The translations under genes were made by a program, and so were the position numbers. Source: Streptomyces sp. NBC_00654 (GTDB lineage Bacteria; Actinomycetota; Actinomycetes; Streptomycetales; Streptomycetaceae). From it: 64,000 bases of DNA. The DNA is taken from NCBI RefSeq assembly GCF_026341775.1, contig NZ_JAPEOB010000001.1, positions 2,542,001 through 2,606,000 of the forward strand, given 5' to 3'. Below the pieces are notes generated by a model. That model saw only the letters and a list, made by a program, of their open reading frames with translations, did not search any database and was not told where the DNA came from. Below are positions 1 to 9,808 of this stretch, piece after piece. Positions within the stretch are counted from its first letter, which is position 1, and each line of letters opens with the position of its first letter.

Positions 1-8
1 CAGACACC

Positions 9-55
9 GGCCGGTGGGCCGCACCCCTTTTCCGGGTGCGGCCCACCGGCCTTTT
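9..55 (+). terminator. Intrinsic-type terminator of an upstream gene
   Basis: A perfect 18-bp inverted repeat (arms 9-26 and 34-51) with a 7-nt loop is followed by TTTT. No gene precedes it in the window, so it presumably ends a transcript entering from the left. Confidence 0.85.
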
Positions 56-64
56 CTCTGCTCC

Positions 65-103
65 TGCTCCTGCCCCCCTGCCTCTGCTCCTGCCCCCTGC
101 CTC
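65..103. repeat. Pyrimidine-rich tandem duplication
   Basis: Two near-identical copies of about 20 bp (65-84 and 85-103, differing by one C) lie in a C/T-rich stretch running from about 52 to 116. The rest of the 320-base gap before the kdp genes holds no convincing gene, only the repeats at 230-262 and a small hairpin at 280-296 (CCTTCC/GGAAGG). Confidence 0.6.
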
Positions 104-229
104 TGCCGCGCCCTGGTGTCCTGTCGCGCTCCTGTACCGCTTTCGCCGCGCTCCCGCTGGGCCTGGGGCGGGTTTCGGCCGGGGTACGGCCGTGCCGGAT
201 CCGTGCGGCCGCGCCGTGCGCGAGCGGCG

Positions 230-262
230 CGCGTATGGGGCGCGTATCGGGCACGTATGAGC
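230..262 (+). promoter_or_regulatory. Three 11-bp direct repeats, candidate KdpE operator
   Basis: Three head-to-tail 11-mers (230-240, 241-251, 252-262) each carry C(G/A)CGTAT at the same phase. OmpR-family regulators such as KdpE classically bind direct repeats spaced one helical turn apart. The site is the only ordered element upstream of the kdp genes, 115 bp before the first small ORF, and kdpDE is in the same window. Binding is inferred. Confidence 0.45.
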
Positions 263-376
263 GGCATCAAGGGCGTGCTCCTTCCCGTAAGGAAGGCATC
301 AACGCGGGCGGCGAGGGCCCTCGGCGGATGTTTGCTCAAGAGGTCCGAAAATCCGTACCTCATCTAGGAGCTCACG

Positions 377-460
377 ATGGCCGATGTGGCCTTCGTCGTC
401 ACCATGATCGCGGTGTTCGCGTTGGTGGCTCTGGTCGCGCGGGGGGTGGCGAAGCTGTGA
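377..460 (+). CDS. 27-aa single-pass membrane peptide upstream of kdpF
   Basis: ATG at 377 follows an AGGAG ribosome-binding site (367-371). The 27 residues are almost wholly one hydrophobic helix ending in a basic tail (ARGVAKL). Its TGA overlaps the GTG of kdpF in a GTGA, so the two are translationally coupled. It is not KdpF itself, which is the next ORF. It may be a second small Kdp accessory peptide or a leader ORF. The function is unknown; the call rests on RBS, coupling and composition. Confidence 0.6.
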   Translation: MADVAFVVTMIAVFALVALVARGVAKL

Positions 461-546
461 CTGCCGAGAATGTTGTCGGTCTGGTCGTGGCCGTTGCCCT
501 GCTGGGCTATCTCGTCCTCGCCCTTCTTTACCCGGAGAGGTTCTGA
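457..546 (+). CDS. kdpF: KdpF, small subunit of the K+-transporting ATPase
   Basis: This 29-residue single-helix peptide ([10 protein letters not shown]... ending LLYPERF) has the KdpF length and the typical C-terminal YPE motif. KdpF is a lipid-like stabilising peptide of the KdpFABC P-type pump in the membrane. The GTG start overlaps the preceding 27-aa ORF and kdpA starts 7 nt after its stop, so it sits inside a coupled operon. Confidence 0.9.
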   Translation: MTAENVVGLVVAVALLGYLVLALLYPERF

Positions 547-553
547 GCCCGAA

Positions 554-2218
554 ATGAGCCCCGTCCTTGCTGGTGTGCTCCAGTTGCTCGCGCTCGTTGT
601 GGCGCTGGGTCTGGCGTACCGTCCGCTCGGTGACCACATGGCCCGTGTGTATTCCTCTCCGAAGCATCTGCGGGTGGAGAAGTGGGTATACAAGGCGATT
701 GGTGCCGATCCCACTACCGAAATGCGTTGGCCCGCGTATCTGCGCGGAGTTCTGGCGTTCTCGGCTGTGAGTGTTCTCTTCCTGTATCTGTTGCAGCGGG
801 TGCAGGGGGTGTTGCCCGGTTCGCTGGGTTTCTCGTCGATCGATCCGGATCAGGCGTTCAATACGGCGGCGTCGTTCGTCGCGAATACCAACTGGCAGTC
901 GTACTACGGCGAGCAGGCCATGGGCCACGTCGTGCAGACCGGTGGTCTGGCGGTGCAGAACTTCGTGTCGGCGGCGGTCGGTATGGCCGTCGCGGTGGCG
1001 CTCGTGCGGGGCTTCGCCCGTGCCCGGACGGGTGAGCTGGGCAATTTCTGGTCCGATCTGGTGCGGGGTGTTGTGCGCATCCTGGTCCCGATCGCGGTGG
1101 TGGGTGCTCTGGTGCTGGTCGCCTGCGGTGCGATCCAGAACTTCTCCGGCATTCATGAGGTCGGTCAGTTCATGGGCGGGTCGCAGGAGTGGAACGGCGG
1201 GGCGGTGGCTTCGCAGGAGGTCATCAAGGAGCTGGGGACGAACGGGGGCGGTTACTTCAACGCGAACTCGGCGCACCCGTTCGAGAACCCCAGCCCGGTG
1301 TCCAATCTTTTCGAGATCTTCCTGATCCTGGTGATCCCGTTCGCGTTGACGCGGACGTTCGGCAGGATGGTCGGGAGTGTGAAGCAGGGGTACGCGATCC
1401 TTGCCGCGATGGGTGTCATCTGGCTGGGTTTCAGCGGCCTGATGATGTGGACGGAGTTCGCCCACAACGGGCCGGCGTTCGATATTGCCGGCGGGGCGAT
1501 GGAGGGCAAGGAGAACCGGTTCGGTATCGGCGGCTCCTCGCTCTTCGCGGTCGCGACGACGCTGACGTCGACGGGTGCGGTGAACTCGTTCCATTCCTCG
1601 TACACGGGGTTCGGCGGCGGGATCACGATGCTGGGAATGCAGCTGGGTGAGATCGCGCCCGGTGGTGTGGGTTCCGGCCTTTACGGCATGCTGATCATGG
1701 CGGTCATCGCGGTGTTCATCGCGGGTCTGATGGTCGGCCGTACGCCGGAGTATCTGGGCAAGAAGATCGGCACGCGTCAGATCAAGCTGGCGGCCTGTTA
1801 CATCCTGATCACTCCGGCGCTGGTGCTGTGCTTCACCGCCGTGGCGATGGCGCTGCCGACACCGGGAAATTCGATGACGAACTCGGGGGCGCACGGTTTC
1901 TCGGAGATCCTGTACGCCTATACCTCGGGTGCGAACAACAACGGTTCGGCGTTCGCCGGGCTGAACGCGGACACGCAGTGGTTCAACAGCACGATCGGGA
2001 TCGCGATGCTGCTGGGCCGGTTCCTGCCGATGGTGTTCGTCCTGGCCCTGGCCGGGTCACTGGCCGAGCAGAAACCCGTCCCGGCAACCGTGGGGACGCT
2101 CGGCACGCAGAAGCCGATGTTCAGCGGTCTGCTGGTCGGCACGATCCTGATCATCACCGGACTGACCTACTTCCCGGCCCTGGCGCTGGGTCCGCTCGCC
2201 GAGGGGCTGGCGTCATGA
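554..2218 (+). CDS. kdpA: KdpA, K+-channel-like subunit of the Kdp ATPase
   Basis: This 554-residue polytopic membrane protein is the normal KdpA length. KdpA is the potassium-selective subunit, related to Trk/Ktr/KcsA pores, and hands K+ to KdpB. Recognisable segments include the GTNGGG selectivity-filter-like motif in the first half (about 1238-1255), further P-loop-type repeats (for example [19 protein letters not shown]) and the C-terminal AEQKPVP segment. ATG 554 follows kdpF by 7 nt. The stop overlaps kdpB (ATGA), consistent with equimolar subunit synthesis. Confidence 0.97.
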   Translation: MSPVLAGVLQLLALVVALGLAYRPLGDHMARVYSSPKHLRVEKWVYKAIGADPTTEMRWPAYLRGVLAFSAVSVLFLYLLQRVQGVLPGSLGFSSIDPDQAFNTAASFVANTNWQSYYGEQAMGHVVQTGGLAVQNFVSAAVGMAVAVALVRGFARARTGELGNFWSDLVRGVVRILVPIAVVGALVLVACGAIQNFSGIHEVGQFMGGSQEWNGGAVASQEVIKELGTNGGGYFNANSAHPFENPSPVSNLFEIFLILVIPFALTRTFGRMVGSVKQGYAILAAMGVIWLGFSGLMMWTEFAHNGPAFDIAGGAMEGKENRFGIGGSSLFAVATTLTSTGAVNSFHSSYTGFGGGITMLGMQLGEIAPGGVGSGLYGMLIMAVIAVFIAGLMVGRTPEYLGKKIGTRQIKLAACYILITPALVLCFTAVAMALPTPGNSMTNSGAHGFSEILYAYTSGANNNGSAFAGLNADTQWFNSTIGIAMLLGRFLPMVFVLALAGSLAEQKPVPATVGTLGTQKPMFSGLLVGTILIITGLTYFPALALGPLAEGLAS

Positions 2219-4368
2219 ACATCCATGTGAAGAAGCCCGAGGAGCACGGCTCCATGTCCACCATCAACGCCGGTCCGGACCGTGCGCCCCACAGCGACGT
2301 GCCGACCGGGCACCGGTCCGAAGGGCGTGTCGGCGGGGGTCTGTTCGACCCCGGGCAGTTGCTCAGGTCGTTCCCCGACGCGGTGCGGAAGCTGGATCCC
2401 CGGGTGATGGTGAAGTCCCCGGTGATGTTCGTCGTGCTGATCGGGTCGGTGCTGACGACCGTGCTCGCGGTGCTGGACCCGACGGACTGGTTCGGCTGGG
2501 CGATCACCGTGTGGCTGTGGCTCACCACCGTGTTCGCGAATCTGGCCGAGGCGGTCGCGGAGGGGCGTGGGAAGGCGCAGGCCGACACGCTGCGCCGGGC
2601 GAAGACCGACACGGTCGCCCGGCGGGTCATCGGGAAGAACGAGGAGCGGGTCCCGGGGACCGAGCTGCGTATCGGTGATCTGGTGGTGTGCGAGGCCGGT
2701 GACATCATTCCCGGTGACGGGGACGTCGTCGAGGGTGTCGCGAGTGTCGACGAGTCCGCGATCACGGGCGAGTCGGCCCCCGTCATCCGGGAGTCCGGCG
2801 GCGACCGCAGCGCGGTGACCGGCGGCACGAAGGTCCTCTCCGACCGGATCGTCGTGAAGATCACCACCAAACCCGGTGAGACGTTCATCGACCGGATGAT
2901 CGCCCTGGTCGAGGGCGCGGCCCGGCAGAAGACGCCCAACGAGATCGCCCTCAACATCCTGTTGGCCTCGCTCACCATCGTGTTCCTGCTGGCCGTGGTG
3001 ACACTCCAGCCGTTCGCGATCTACGCGGGCAGCGAGCAGTCGATGATCGTGCTGGCCGCGCTGCTGGTCTGCCTCATCCCGACCACGATCGGTGCGCTGC
3101 TCTCCGCCATCGGGATCGCGGGCATGGACCGCCTGGTCCAGCGCAATGTCCTCGCGATGTCCGGGCGGGCGGTCGAGGCGGCCGGCGATGTGTCGACCCT
3201 CCTCCTCGACAAGACCGGCACGATCACCCTGGGCAACCGGCAGGCCGCCGAGTTCGTCCCGGTCAAGGGGGTCACGGAGGCCGAACTCGCCGACGCCGCC
3301 CAGCTCTCCTCCCTGGCCGACGAAACCCCCGAGGGCCGCTCCGTCGTCGTCCTCGCCAAGGAGAAGTACGGGCTCCGCGAACGCCACCAGGGCGAACTCG
3401 CCCACGCCGAATGGGTGGTGTTCACTGCCCAGACCCGGATGTCCGGGGTCGACCTCACCGAGGACGGCACCGCGCGCAGGACCCGTAAAGGGGCATCGGG
3501 ATCGGTGCTCGCCTGGGTCCGTGACCAGGGCGGCACGGTCTCCGAGGACGCCGGCCGGCTGGCCGACACCATCTCCGAAGCAGGCGGGACACCACTTCTG
3601 GTGGCCGTCCACGACGACCGGGGTGCCCGGGTCCTGGGTGTCATCCACCTGAAGGACGTCGTCAAGGAGGGGATGAGGGAGCGGTTCGACGAGCTGCGGC
3701 GGATGGGCATCAGGACGGTCATGATCACGGGTGACAACCCGCTGACCGCGAAGGCGATCGCCCAGGAGGCGGGGGTCGACGACTTCCTCGCCGAGGCCAC
3801 CCCCGAGGACAAGATGGCCCTCATCAAACGGGAACAGGCCGGCGGGAAACTCGTCGCGATGACCGGCGACGGGACGAACGACGCCCCCGCCCTCGCCCAG
3901 GCCGACGTCGGCGTCGCGATGAACACCGGGACCTCGGCCGCGAAGGAGGCCGGGAACATGGTGGACCTCGACTCCAACCCCACCAAACTCATCGAGATCG
4001 TCGAGATCGGGAAACAGCTCCTGATCACCCGCGGCGCGCTCACCACGTTCTCCATCGCCAACGACGTCGCGAAGTACTTCGCGATCATCCCGGCCATGTT
4101 CGCCGTCGTCCACCCGGGCCTGGACAAGCTCAACATCATGGACCTCTCCTCCCCGAGGTCCGCGATCCTGTCCGCCGTGATCTTCAACGCCCTGATCATC
4201 ATCGCGCTCGTCCCGCTCGCCCTGAAGGGCGTCAGCTACCGGCCCTCCAGCGCCGACAGCATGCTCCGCCGCAACCTCGGGATCTACGGACTCGGCGGAC
4301 TGATCGCCCCGTTCATCGGCATCAAGATCATCGACCTGCTCCTCTCCCTCATCCCCGGAATCGGCTGA
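2215..4368 (+). CDS. kdpB: KdpB, catalytic P-type ATPase subunit
   Basis: This 717-residue P-type ATPase hydrolyses ATP to drive K+ import by the Kdp complex. Visible motifs in order are the actuator TGES, the phosphorylation motif DKTGTIT (Asp about 332), the P-domain TGDN and [16 protein letters not shown], then the C-terminal membrane helices. The N-terminus carries a polar extension of about 50 residues that is longer than in E. coli KdpB, so ATG 2262 or a later start cannot be excluded. The ATG overlaps the kdpA stop, and kdpC begins 6 nt after the stop. Confidence 0.97.
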   Translation: MNIHVKKPEEHGSMSTINAGPDRAPHSDVPTGHRSEGRVGGGLFDPGQLLRSFPDAVRKLDPRVMVKSPVMFVVLIGSVLTTVLAVLDPTDWFGWAITVWLWLTTVFANLAEAVAEGRGKAQADTLRRAKTDTVARRVIGKNEERVPGTELRIGDLVVCEAGDIIPGDGDVVEGVASVDESAITGESAPVIRESGGDRSAVTGGTKVLSDRIVVKITTKPGETFIDRMIALVEGAARQKTPNEIALNILLASLTIVFLLAVVTLQPFAIYAGSEQSMIVLAALLVCLIPTTIGALLSAIGIAGMDRLVQRNVLAMSGRAVEAAGDVSTLLLDKTGTITLGNRQAAEFVPVKGVTEAELADAAQLSSLADETPEGRSVVVLAKEKYGLRERHQGELAHAEWVVFTAQTRMSGVDLTEDGTARRTRKGASGSVLAWVRDQGGTVSEDAGRLADTISEAGGTPLLVAVHDDRGARVLGVIHLKDVVKEGMRERFDELRRMGIRTVMITGDNPLTAKAIAQEAGVDDFLAEATPEDKMALIKREQAGGKLVAMTGDGTNDAPALAQADVGVAMNTGTSAAKEAGNMVDLDSNPTKLIEIVEIGKQLLITRGALTTFSIANDVAKYFAIIPAMFAVVHPGLDKLNIMDLSSPRSAILSAVIFNALIIIALVPLALKGVSYRPSSADSMLRRNLGIYGLGGLIAPFIGIKIIDLLLSLIPGIG

Positions 4369-4374
4369 ACCGCC

Positions 4375-5043
4375 ATGAACAACTCCGCAGGAAACACGAC
4401 CCGGCTCCTCGGGGCCGCACTGCGCGCCCTCCTCGTCCTCACCCTGGTCTGCGGCGTCCTCTACCCCCTCGCCGTCACCGGCGCCGCCCAGGCCCTCCTC
4501 CCCGGCAAGGCCAACGGCTCCGAGATCACCGCGGACGGCAAGGTCGTCGGCTCCTCCCTCATCGGCCAGCGCTACGACCTCCCCCTCAAGGACGGACAGG
4601 AAACCCCCGCACCCGACCTCGACTGGTTCCAGCCCCGCCCCTCCAACGGCCTGGGCACCAACAGCGTCAACACCCAGTACGAACTGATCCTCTCCGGCGC
4701 CACCAACCGCTCCGGCGACAACGAGGAACTCATCGACTGGGTCACCGCCGCCAAGGCCGCCGTCGTCAAGGACAACTCCGTCCCCGGACACACGATCGAC
4801 CCCGACGACGTGCCGGCCGACGCCGTCACCTCCTCCGGCTCCGGCCTCGACCCCCACATCTCACCCGCCTACGCCCAACTCCAGACCCGCCGCGTCGCCC
4901 AGAACAACCACCTCGACATCAACCAGGTCCAGAAACTCGTCAAGGAACACACCGACGGCCGCGTCCTCGGATTCATGGGCGAACCCCGCGTCAACGTCCT
5001 CCAACTCAACATCGCACTCCGTGAACTGGTGAAGGGCGCCTGA
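4375..5043 (+). CDS. kdpC: KdpC, periplasm-facing subunit of the Kdp ATPase
   Basis: This 222-residue protein has one N-terminal membrane helix (about 12-35, ending LYPLAVTG), then the conserved soluble KdpC domain with SLIGQ, FQPRPS, SGSGLDPHISPAYA and the terminal VNVLQLNIAL block. KdpC stabilises KdpB and raises ATP affinity. It is the last gene of kdpFABC and is followed by a nested hairpin. Confidence 0.97.
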   Translation: MNNSAGNTTRLLGAALRALLVLTLVCGVLYPLAVTGAAQALLPGKANGSEITADGKVVGSSLIGQRYDLPLKDGQETPAPDLDWFQPRPSNGLGTNSVNTQYELILSGATNRSGDNEELIDWVTAAKAAVVKDNSVPGHTIDPDDVPADAVTSSGSGLDPHISPAYAQLQTRRVAQNNHLDINQVQKLVKEHTDGRVLGFMGEPRVNVLQLNIALRELVKGA

Positions 5044-5071
5044 CCAGGCCGAATGCCCGACGCCTGCCGCG

Positions 5072-5146
5072 AGCCGCCGTGCCCGCCCGCCGCGAGGACT
5101 CCCCGTGAACCACGGGGCGGTCCACGGTGGGGCGGGCACGGCGGCT
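5072..5146 (+). terminator. Nested hairpin after kdpC
   Basis: An outer perfect 17-bp inverted repeat (5072-5088 with 5130-5146) encloses an inner 7-bp hairpin (5101-5107 with 5111-5117). There is no U-tract, as is common for streptomycete terminators. The remaining sequence to 5331 shows no gene. Confidence 0.6.
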
Positions 5147-5331
5147 ACGGGCGGGCCCGGTCCGGGTCCCGCCCCCGGGTCCGGACCGGCGGCTGTGCGG
5201 CGCCACTGCGGCCGCTGTGAGGGGTGTGCCTCGGGGCGATCCGTCCGGCCTCCCGAGAACTGGCCATTGCCCGGCCGTGTGCCTCATGCACATACTGACG
5301 GCGGTGAACACGCGTACGCACGGGGAGAGAC

Positions 5332-6069
5332 ATGACCGAAAGCAGCACCGGCGGACACAGCAGCACGGCCGTCGCCGAGGACCCGGCCCGCGGGCCCATG
5401 GTGCGCGTCGAGGACCTGCACCGCTCGTACGGGACCGGCTCCGCCGCCGTACACGCGCTGCGCGGCGTCTCGTTCGAGATCCCGCGCGGTGAACTGGTCG
5501 CGCTCAAGGGCCGCTCCGGCTCCGGCAAGACGACGCTGCTCAACCTGGTCGGCGGCCTGGACTCGGCCGACAGCGGCCGGATCACGGTCGACGGCACCGA
5601 CCTCTCCGATCTGGGGGAGGACGGGCTGCTCGATCTGCGCCGCGACCGGATCGGCTTCATCTTCCAGTCGTTCGGCCTGATCCCCATCCTGACCGCCGCC
5701 GAGAACGTCGGCGTACCGATGCGGCTGCGCAGGGCCGACCCCGCCGAGCGCGAGGAGCGAGTGGCACTGCTGCTCTCCCTGGTCGGCCTCGGCGACCACA
5801 CCCAGCAGCGCCCCGGAGAGCTCTCCGGGGGGCAGCAGCAGCGCGTCGCCATCGCCAGGGCGCTGGCCAACCGGCCCGCCCTCCTGATCGCCGACGAACC
5901 CACCGGGCAGCTCGACGCGGAGACGGGGCTCGCGGTCATGGAGCTGCTGCGCGCGGTCGTCCGCAGCGAGAACGTCACGGCCCTGGTGGCCACCCACGAC
6001 CCGCAGCTGCTCGGCTTCGCCGACCGGGTCCTGGAGCTGAGCGACGGGCACATCGTCGAGCACGCGTAG
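5332..6069 (+). CDS. ABC transporter ATP-binding protein, LolD/MacB type, orphan
   Basis: This 245-residue ABC ATPase has Walker A GRSGSGKTT, Q-loop FQSFGLIP, signature LSGGQQQR, Walker B LLIADEPT and the switch His in ATHDP. The sequence type (LRGVSFEI, TAAENV) is that of the LolD/MacB/FtsE-like exporter branch, which normally pairs with an FtsX-fold permease. No permease is adjacent. It sits alone between kdpC and kdpD, with its own upstream gap and a strong hairpin after it. Its substrate is unknown and any link to K+ is only positional. Confidence 0.9.
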   Translation: MTESSTGGHSSTAVAEDPARGPMVRVEDLHRSYGTGSAAVHALRGVSFEIPRGELVALKGRSGSGKTTLLNLVGGLDSADSGRITVDGTDLSDLGEDGLLDLRRDRIGFIFQSFGLIPILTAAENVGVPMRLRRADPAEREERVALLLSLVGLGDHTQQRPGELSGGQQQRVAIARALANRPALLIADEPTGQLDAETGLAVMELLRAVVRSENVTALVATHDPQLLGFADRVLELSDGHIVEHA

Positions 6070-6228
6070 GAGGCCGAGCCGCGCGGAAGACCGAGCACGC
6101 GCGGGAAGACACGCGAAGGAAGACCGTGCGGCGCGGGCAGGACGACCGCGCCGCGCGGGCAGGAAGGCCGTGCCGCACGCGCAAGGACACCACGCGGCGT
6201 TCCACTCCACGTCAGGGGCTCCGTTCCG

Positions 6229-6253
6229 TGCCCGGCCGGCTACCGGCCGGGCA
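6229..6253 (+). terminator. Hairpin terminator after the ABC ATPase gene
   Basis: A perfect 11-bp inverted repeat (TGCCCGGCCGG, 3-nt loop, CCGGCCGGGCA) separates the ATPase gene from kdpD. The following bases to 6395 should contain the kdpDE promoter, but no clear -35/-10 is recognisable. Confidence 0.75.
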
Positions 6254-6395
6254 TCAGAATTCCGTCAATACGCCCTCCGCCCCCACTCTCGGTCCTACAT
6301 GTCCGAAATCCTCGGAGTAGCGTCGACAGCGGTTGCCGCACAGGCCGCCACCGGCTGACGAGAGACGAAGCCGGATTCGAGAAGACAATGGGGCC

Positions 6396-8939
6396 ATGGC
6401 GCGCGGCAAGCTTCGGATATATCTGGGTGCGGCACCCGGTGTGGGCAAGACCTACGCGATGCTGTCCGAGGCACATCGGCGGGTGGAGCGGGGCACCGAC
6501 TGCGTCGTCGCGTTCGTGGAGCACCACGACCGGCCGCGCACGGAGGTGATGCTCCACGGTCTGGAGCAGGTCCGGCGCAGCGAGATCGAGTACCGCTCGG
6601 CGGTCTTCACCGAGATGGACGTCGATGCCGTGCTGGAGCGGGCCCCGGCGGTCGCTCTGGTGGACGAGCTGGCCCACACGAATGTTCCCGGTTCGCGCAA
6701 CGCGAAGCGGTGGCAGGACGTGGAGGAGCTGCTGCGTGCGGGGATCGACGTCATATCGACGGTGAACATCCAGCATCTGGAGTCGCTGGGCGATGTGGTC
6801 GAGTCCATCACCGGTGTGCGGCAGCGGGAGACCGTGCCCGACGAGGTCGTCCGGCGGGCCGACCAGATCGAGCTTGTCGACATGTCGCCACAGGCCCTCC
6901 GGCGGCGGATGGCCCACGGCAACATCTACAAACCGGACAAGCTCGACGCGGCCCTGTCGAACTACTTCCGTCCCGGCAACCTCACCGCCCTGCGCGAGCT
7001 GGCCCTGCTCTGGGTCGCCGACCGGGTCGACGAATACCTCCAGCAGTACCGCGGCGAACACAACATTCGCACCACCTGGCAGGCCCGCGAGCGCATCGTC
7101 GTCGGGCTGACGGGCGGCCCCGAGGGCCGGACGCTGATACGGCGCGCCTCCCGGATGGCGGCGAAGGGCTCGGGGAGCGAGATCCTGGCGGTGTACATCG
7201 CGCGCAGCGACGGGCTGACCGCGGCGTCCCCCAAGGAGCTCGCCGTCCAGCGCACCCTGGTCGAGGATCTCGGCGGAACGTTCCACCACGTCATCGGCGA
7301 CGACATACCCGCGGCCCTCCTCGAATTCGCCCGCGGGGTCAACGCCACCCAGATCGTGCTCGGCTCCAGCCGCCGCAAGACCTGGCAGTACATCTACGGC
7401 CCCGGCGTCGGCGCCACCGTCGCGCGCGAGTCCGGCCCCGACCTCGATGTCCACATCGTCACGCACGAGGAGGTCGCCAAGGGGCGCGGCCTGCCCATCG
7501 CCCGCGGTGCCCGCCTCGGCCGCGCCCGCATCATCTGGGGATGGATCGTCGGCGTCGGGGGACCCGCACTTCTCTCCCTGCTCCTCACCAGCCTGGAGAA
7601 CGGCCCGGGACTCGCCAACGACGTCCTGCTCTTCCTCTTCCTGACGGTCTCCGCGGCCCTGCTCGGCGGGCTGCGGCCCGCCCTCGCCTCGGCCGCCGTC
7701 GGCTCGATGCTCCTGAACTACTGGTTCACCCCGCCCACGCACACGCTGACCGTGCAGGACCCGGAGAACTTCGTCGCCATCGTGATCTTCTTCGCGGTGG
7801 CGGTGGCGGTCGCCTCGGTGGTGGATCTGGCGGCCCGCCGTACCCACCAGGCGGCCCGGCTGCGCGCCGAATCGGAGATCCTCTCCTTCCTCGCGGGCAG
7901 CGTCCTGCGCGGAGAGACCACCCTGGACGCCCTCCTGGACCGGGTCCGCGAGACCTTCGCCATGGAATCCGTCGCCCTGCTGGAGCGCAAGAGCGACGTC
8001 GACCCGTGGACCTGCGCCGGGTCCGTCGGTCCGGCTCCGGCCGTCCGCCCCGACGACGCCGATGTGGACATGCCCGTCGGTGACCACATGGCGCTGGCGC
8101 TCTCCGGACGGGTGCTGCCGGCCGAGGACCGGCGGGTGCTCGGCGCGTTCGCCGCCCAGGCCGCCGTAGTCCTGGACCGCCAGCGCCTGGTCTGGGAGGC
8201 CGAGGAGGCCCGCAGGCTCGCCGAGGGGAACCGGATCAGGACCGCTCTGCTCGCCGCCGTCAGCCATGACCTGCGTACCCCGCTGGCCGCCATCAAGGCC
8301 GCCGTCAGCTCCCTGCGCTCCGATGACGTCGCCTGGTCCGACGAGGACGAGGCCGAGCTCCTCGAAGGCATCGAGGACGGTGCCGACCGCCTCGACCACC
8401 TGGTCGGCAACCTGCTGGACATGTCCCGCCTCCAGACCGGAACCGTCACCCCGCTGATCCGCGAGATCGATCTCGACGAGGTCGTGCCGATGGCCCTGGG
8501 CGGTGTCCCCGAGGGCAGCGTCGACCTGGACATCCCCGAGACGCTGCCGATGGTCGCCGTCGACCCGGGGCTGCTGGAGCGGGCCGTCGCCAACATCGTC
8601 GAGAACGCCGTCAAGTACAGCCCCGACGGGCAGCCCGTCGCCGTGGCCGCCAGCGCGCTCGGCGAACGGGTCGAACTGCGGGTCGTCGACCGCGGCCGCG
8701 GTGTCCCCGACGAGGGCAAGGAGCGTATCTTCGAGCCCTTCCAGCGGTACGGTGACGCCCCGCGCGGTGCCGGCGTCGGCCTCGGGCTCGCCGTCGCCCG
8801 CGGTTTCGTGGAGTCCATGGGCGGCACGCTCGACGCCGAGGACACCCCCGGCGGCGGACTGACCATGGTGCTCACCCTGAAGGCGGCACCGGGATACGTT
8901 GCCGCCAGCCCCGACCTGCCCGCCCGGGTCACCTCGTGA
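6396..8939 (+). CDS. kdpD: KdpD, K+/turgor sensor histidine kinase
   Basis: This 847-residue kinase has the N-terminal KdpD domain with Walker A GAAPGVGKT (about 11-19) and DELAHTN, followed by a Usp-like domain. Four membrane helices come next (about 370-480), then a GAF-like region, HisKA with SHDLRTP (His about 624), and HATPase_c (NIVENAVKYS, GRGVPDEGKERIFEPF, GLGLAV). It senses K+ limitation and phosphorylates KdpE. ATG 6396 gives the conserved MARGKLRIYLG start; an upstream in-frame start at 6333 would add 21 unrelated residues. Its TGA lies in a GTGA with an alternative kdpE start. Confidence 0.95.
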   Translation: MARGKLRIYLGAAPGVGKTYAMLSEAHRRVERGTDCVVAFVEHHDRPRTEVMLHGLEQVRRSEIEYRSAVFTEMDVDAVLERAPAVALVDELAHTNVPGSRNAKRWQDVEELLRAGIDVISTVNIQHLESLGDVVESITGVRQRETVPDEVVRRADQIELVDMSPQALRRRMAHGNIYKPDKLDAALSNYFRPGNLTALRELALLWVADRVDEYLQQYRGEHNIRTTWQARERIVVGLTGGPEGRTLIRRASRMAAKGSGSEILAVYIARSDGLTAASPKELAVQRTLVEDLGGTFHHVIGDDIPAALLEFARGVNATQIVLGSSRRKTWQYIYGPGVGATVARESGPDLDVHIVTHEEVAKGRGLPIARGARLGRARIIWGWIVGVGGPALLSLLLTSLENGPGLANDVLLFLFLTVSAALLGGLRPALASAAVGSMLLNYWFTPPTHTLTVQDPENFVAIVIFFAVAVAVASVVDLAARRTHQAARLRAESEILSFLAGSVLRGETTLDALLDRVRETFAMESVALLERKSDVDPWTCAGSVGPAPAVRPDDADVDMPVGDHMALALSGRVLPAEDRRVLGAFAAQAAVVLDRQRLVWEAEEARRLAEGNRIRTALLAAVSHDLRTPLAAIKAAVSSLRSDDVAWSDEDEAELLEGIEDGADRLDHLVGNLLDMSRLQTGTVTPLIREIDLDEVVPMALGGVPEGSVDLDIPETLPMVAVDPGLLERAVANIVENAVKYSPDGQPVAVAASALGERVELRVVDRGRGVPDEGKERIFEPFQRYGDAPRGAGVGLGLAVARGFVESMGGTLDAEDTPGGGLTMVLTLKAAPGYVAASPDLPARVTS

Positions 8940-9016
8940 CGCGGATCCCCTCGCGTGACGGCAGCCCCACCCCCGTACAGCACACACTCTCCGTACAGCA
9001 GAAAGGCAGGTCCGCG

Positions 9017-9709
9017 ATGACCCGGGTGCTTGTGGTCGACGACGAGCCGCAGATCGTACGCGCCCTCGTGATCAACCTGAAGGCGCGCAAGTACGAGGTG
9101 GACGCGGCGCCCGACGGGGCGACCGCCCTCCAGCTCGCCGCAGCCCGCCACCCCGATGTCGTCGTCCTGGACCTCGGGCTGCCCGACATGGACGGCGTAG
9201 AGGTGATCAAGGGGCTGCGCGGCTGGACCCGGGTACCGATCCTGGTGCTCTCGGCCCGTCACACCTCCGACGAGAAGGTCGAGGCGCTGGACGCCGGGGC
9301 CGACGACTACGTCACCAAGCCGTTCGGCATGGACGAGCTGCTGGCCCGTCTGCGCGCCTCCGTACGCCGGGCCGAACCGGTCGGCCAGGGCGGAGCCGAC
9401 GATGTCGTGACCATCGAGACCGAGGGATTCACGGTCGACCTGGCGGCGAAGAAGGTCCATCGCGAGGGCCGCGACGTACGGCTGACCCCGACCGAATGGC
9501 ACCTGCTGGAGGTCCTCGTCCGCAACAGCGGCCGGCTGGTCAGCCAGAAGCAGCTGCTCCAGGAGGTGTGGGGTCCCTCGTACGGCACCGAGACCAACTA
9601 CCTGCGGGTCTACATGGCCCAGCTGCGCCGGAAGCTGGAAGCCGATCCTTCGCACCCCCGGCACTTCGTCACCGAGCCGGGCATGGGCTACCGCTTCGAA
9701 CGCGGCTGA
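9017..9709 (+). CDS. kdpE: KdpE, OmpR-family response regulator
   Basis: This 230-residue regulator has a receiver domain (DDE 8-10, phospho-acceptor Asp 52 in LDLGLPD, Lys in VTKPF) and an OmpR winged helix (LTPTEWHLLEVL, TNYLRVYMAQLRRKLE, GMGYRFE). ATG 9017 has a good GAAAGGCAGG ribosome-binding site and begins with the canonical MTRVLVVDDEP; GTG 8936 overlapping kdpD is the alternative. It is the likely activator of kdpFABC, possibly through the repeats at 230-262. Confidence 0.95.
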   Translation: MTRVLVVDDEPQIVRALVINLKARKYEVDAAPDGATALQLAAARHPDVVVLDLGLPDMDGVEVIKGLRGWTRVPILVLSARHTSDEKVEALDAGADDYVTKPFGMDELLARLRASVRRAEPVGQGGADDVVTIETEGFTVDLAAKKVHREGRDVRLTPTEWHLLEVLVRNSGRLVSQKQLLQEVWGPSYGTETNYLRVYMAQLRRKLEADPSHPRHFVTEPGMGYRFERG

Positions 9710-9808
9710 CAGCCGGGCCCGACAACCTGCGGCGTTCGTCCGGGCAACCCTTTCGAGTGATCCTCCCTGGCCCCCGCCCGTAGCACAGGGGACCGGTACC
9801 CTTCGGGT

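Noticed and set aside
257..367. 36-codon leader ORF before kdp (ATG 257)
   Set aside because: No clear ribosome-binding site, no conserved feature, and it ends 9 bases before the coupled 27-aa ORF. A leader peptide is possible but unsupported.
2167..4857. Long minus-strand open frame (896 codons) opposite kdpB/kdpC
   Set aside because: It mirrors the coding frame of high-GC genes. The translation is repetitive Asp/Gly/Arg with no domain, and kdpB is certain on the other strand. The same applies to minus-strand frames at 299-1894, 6240-8987, 7718-10978, 14787-17063, 16777-19224 and 23060-26566.
6299..6358. 19-codon ORF upstream of kdpD
   Set aside because: No ribosome-binding site and too short to judge by composition.
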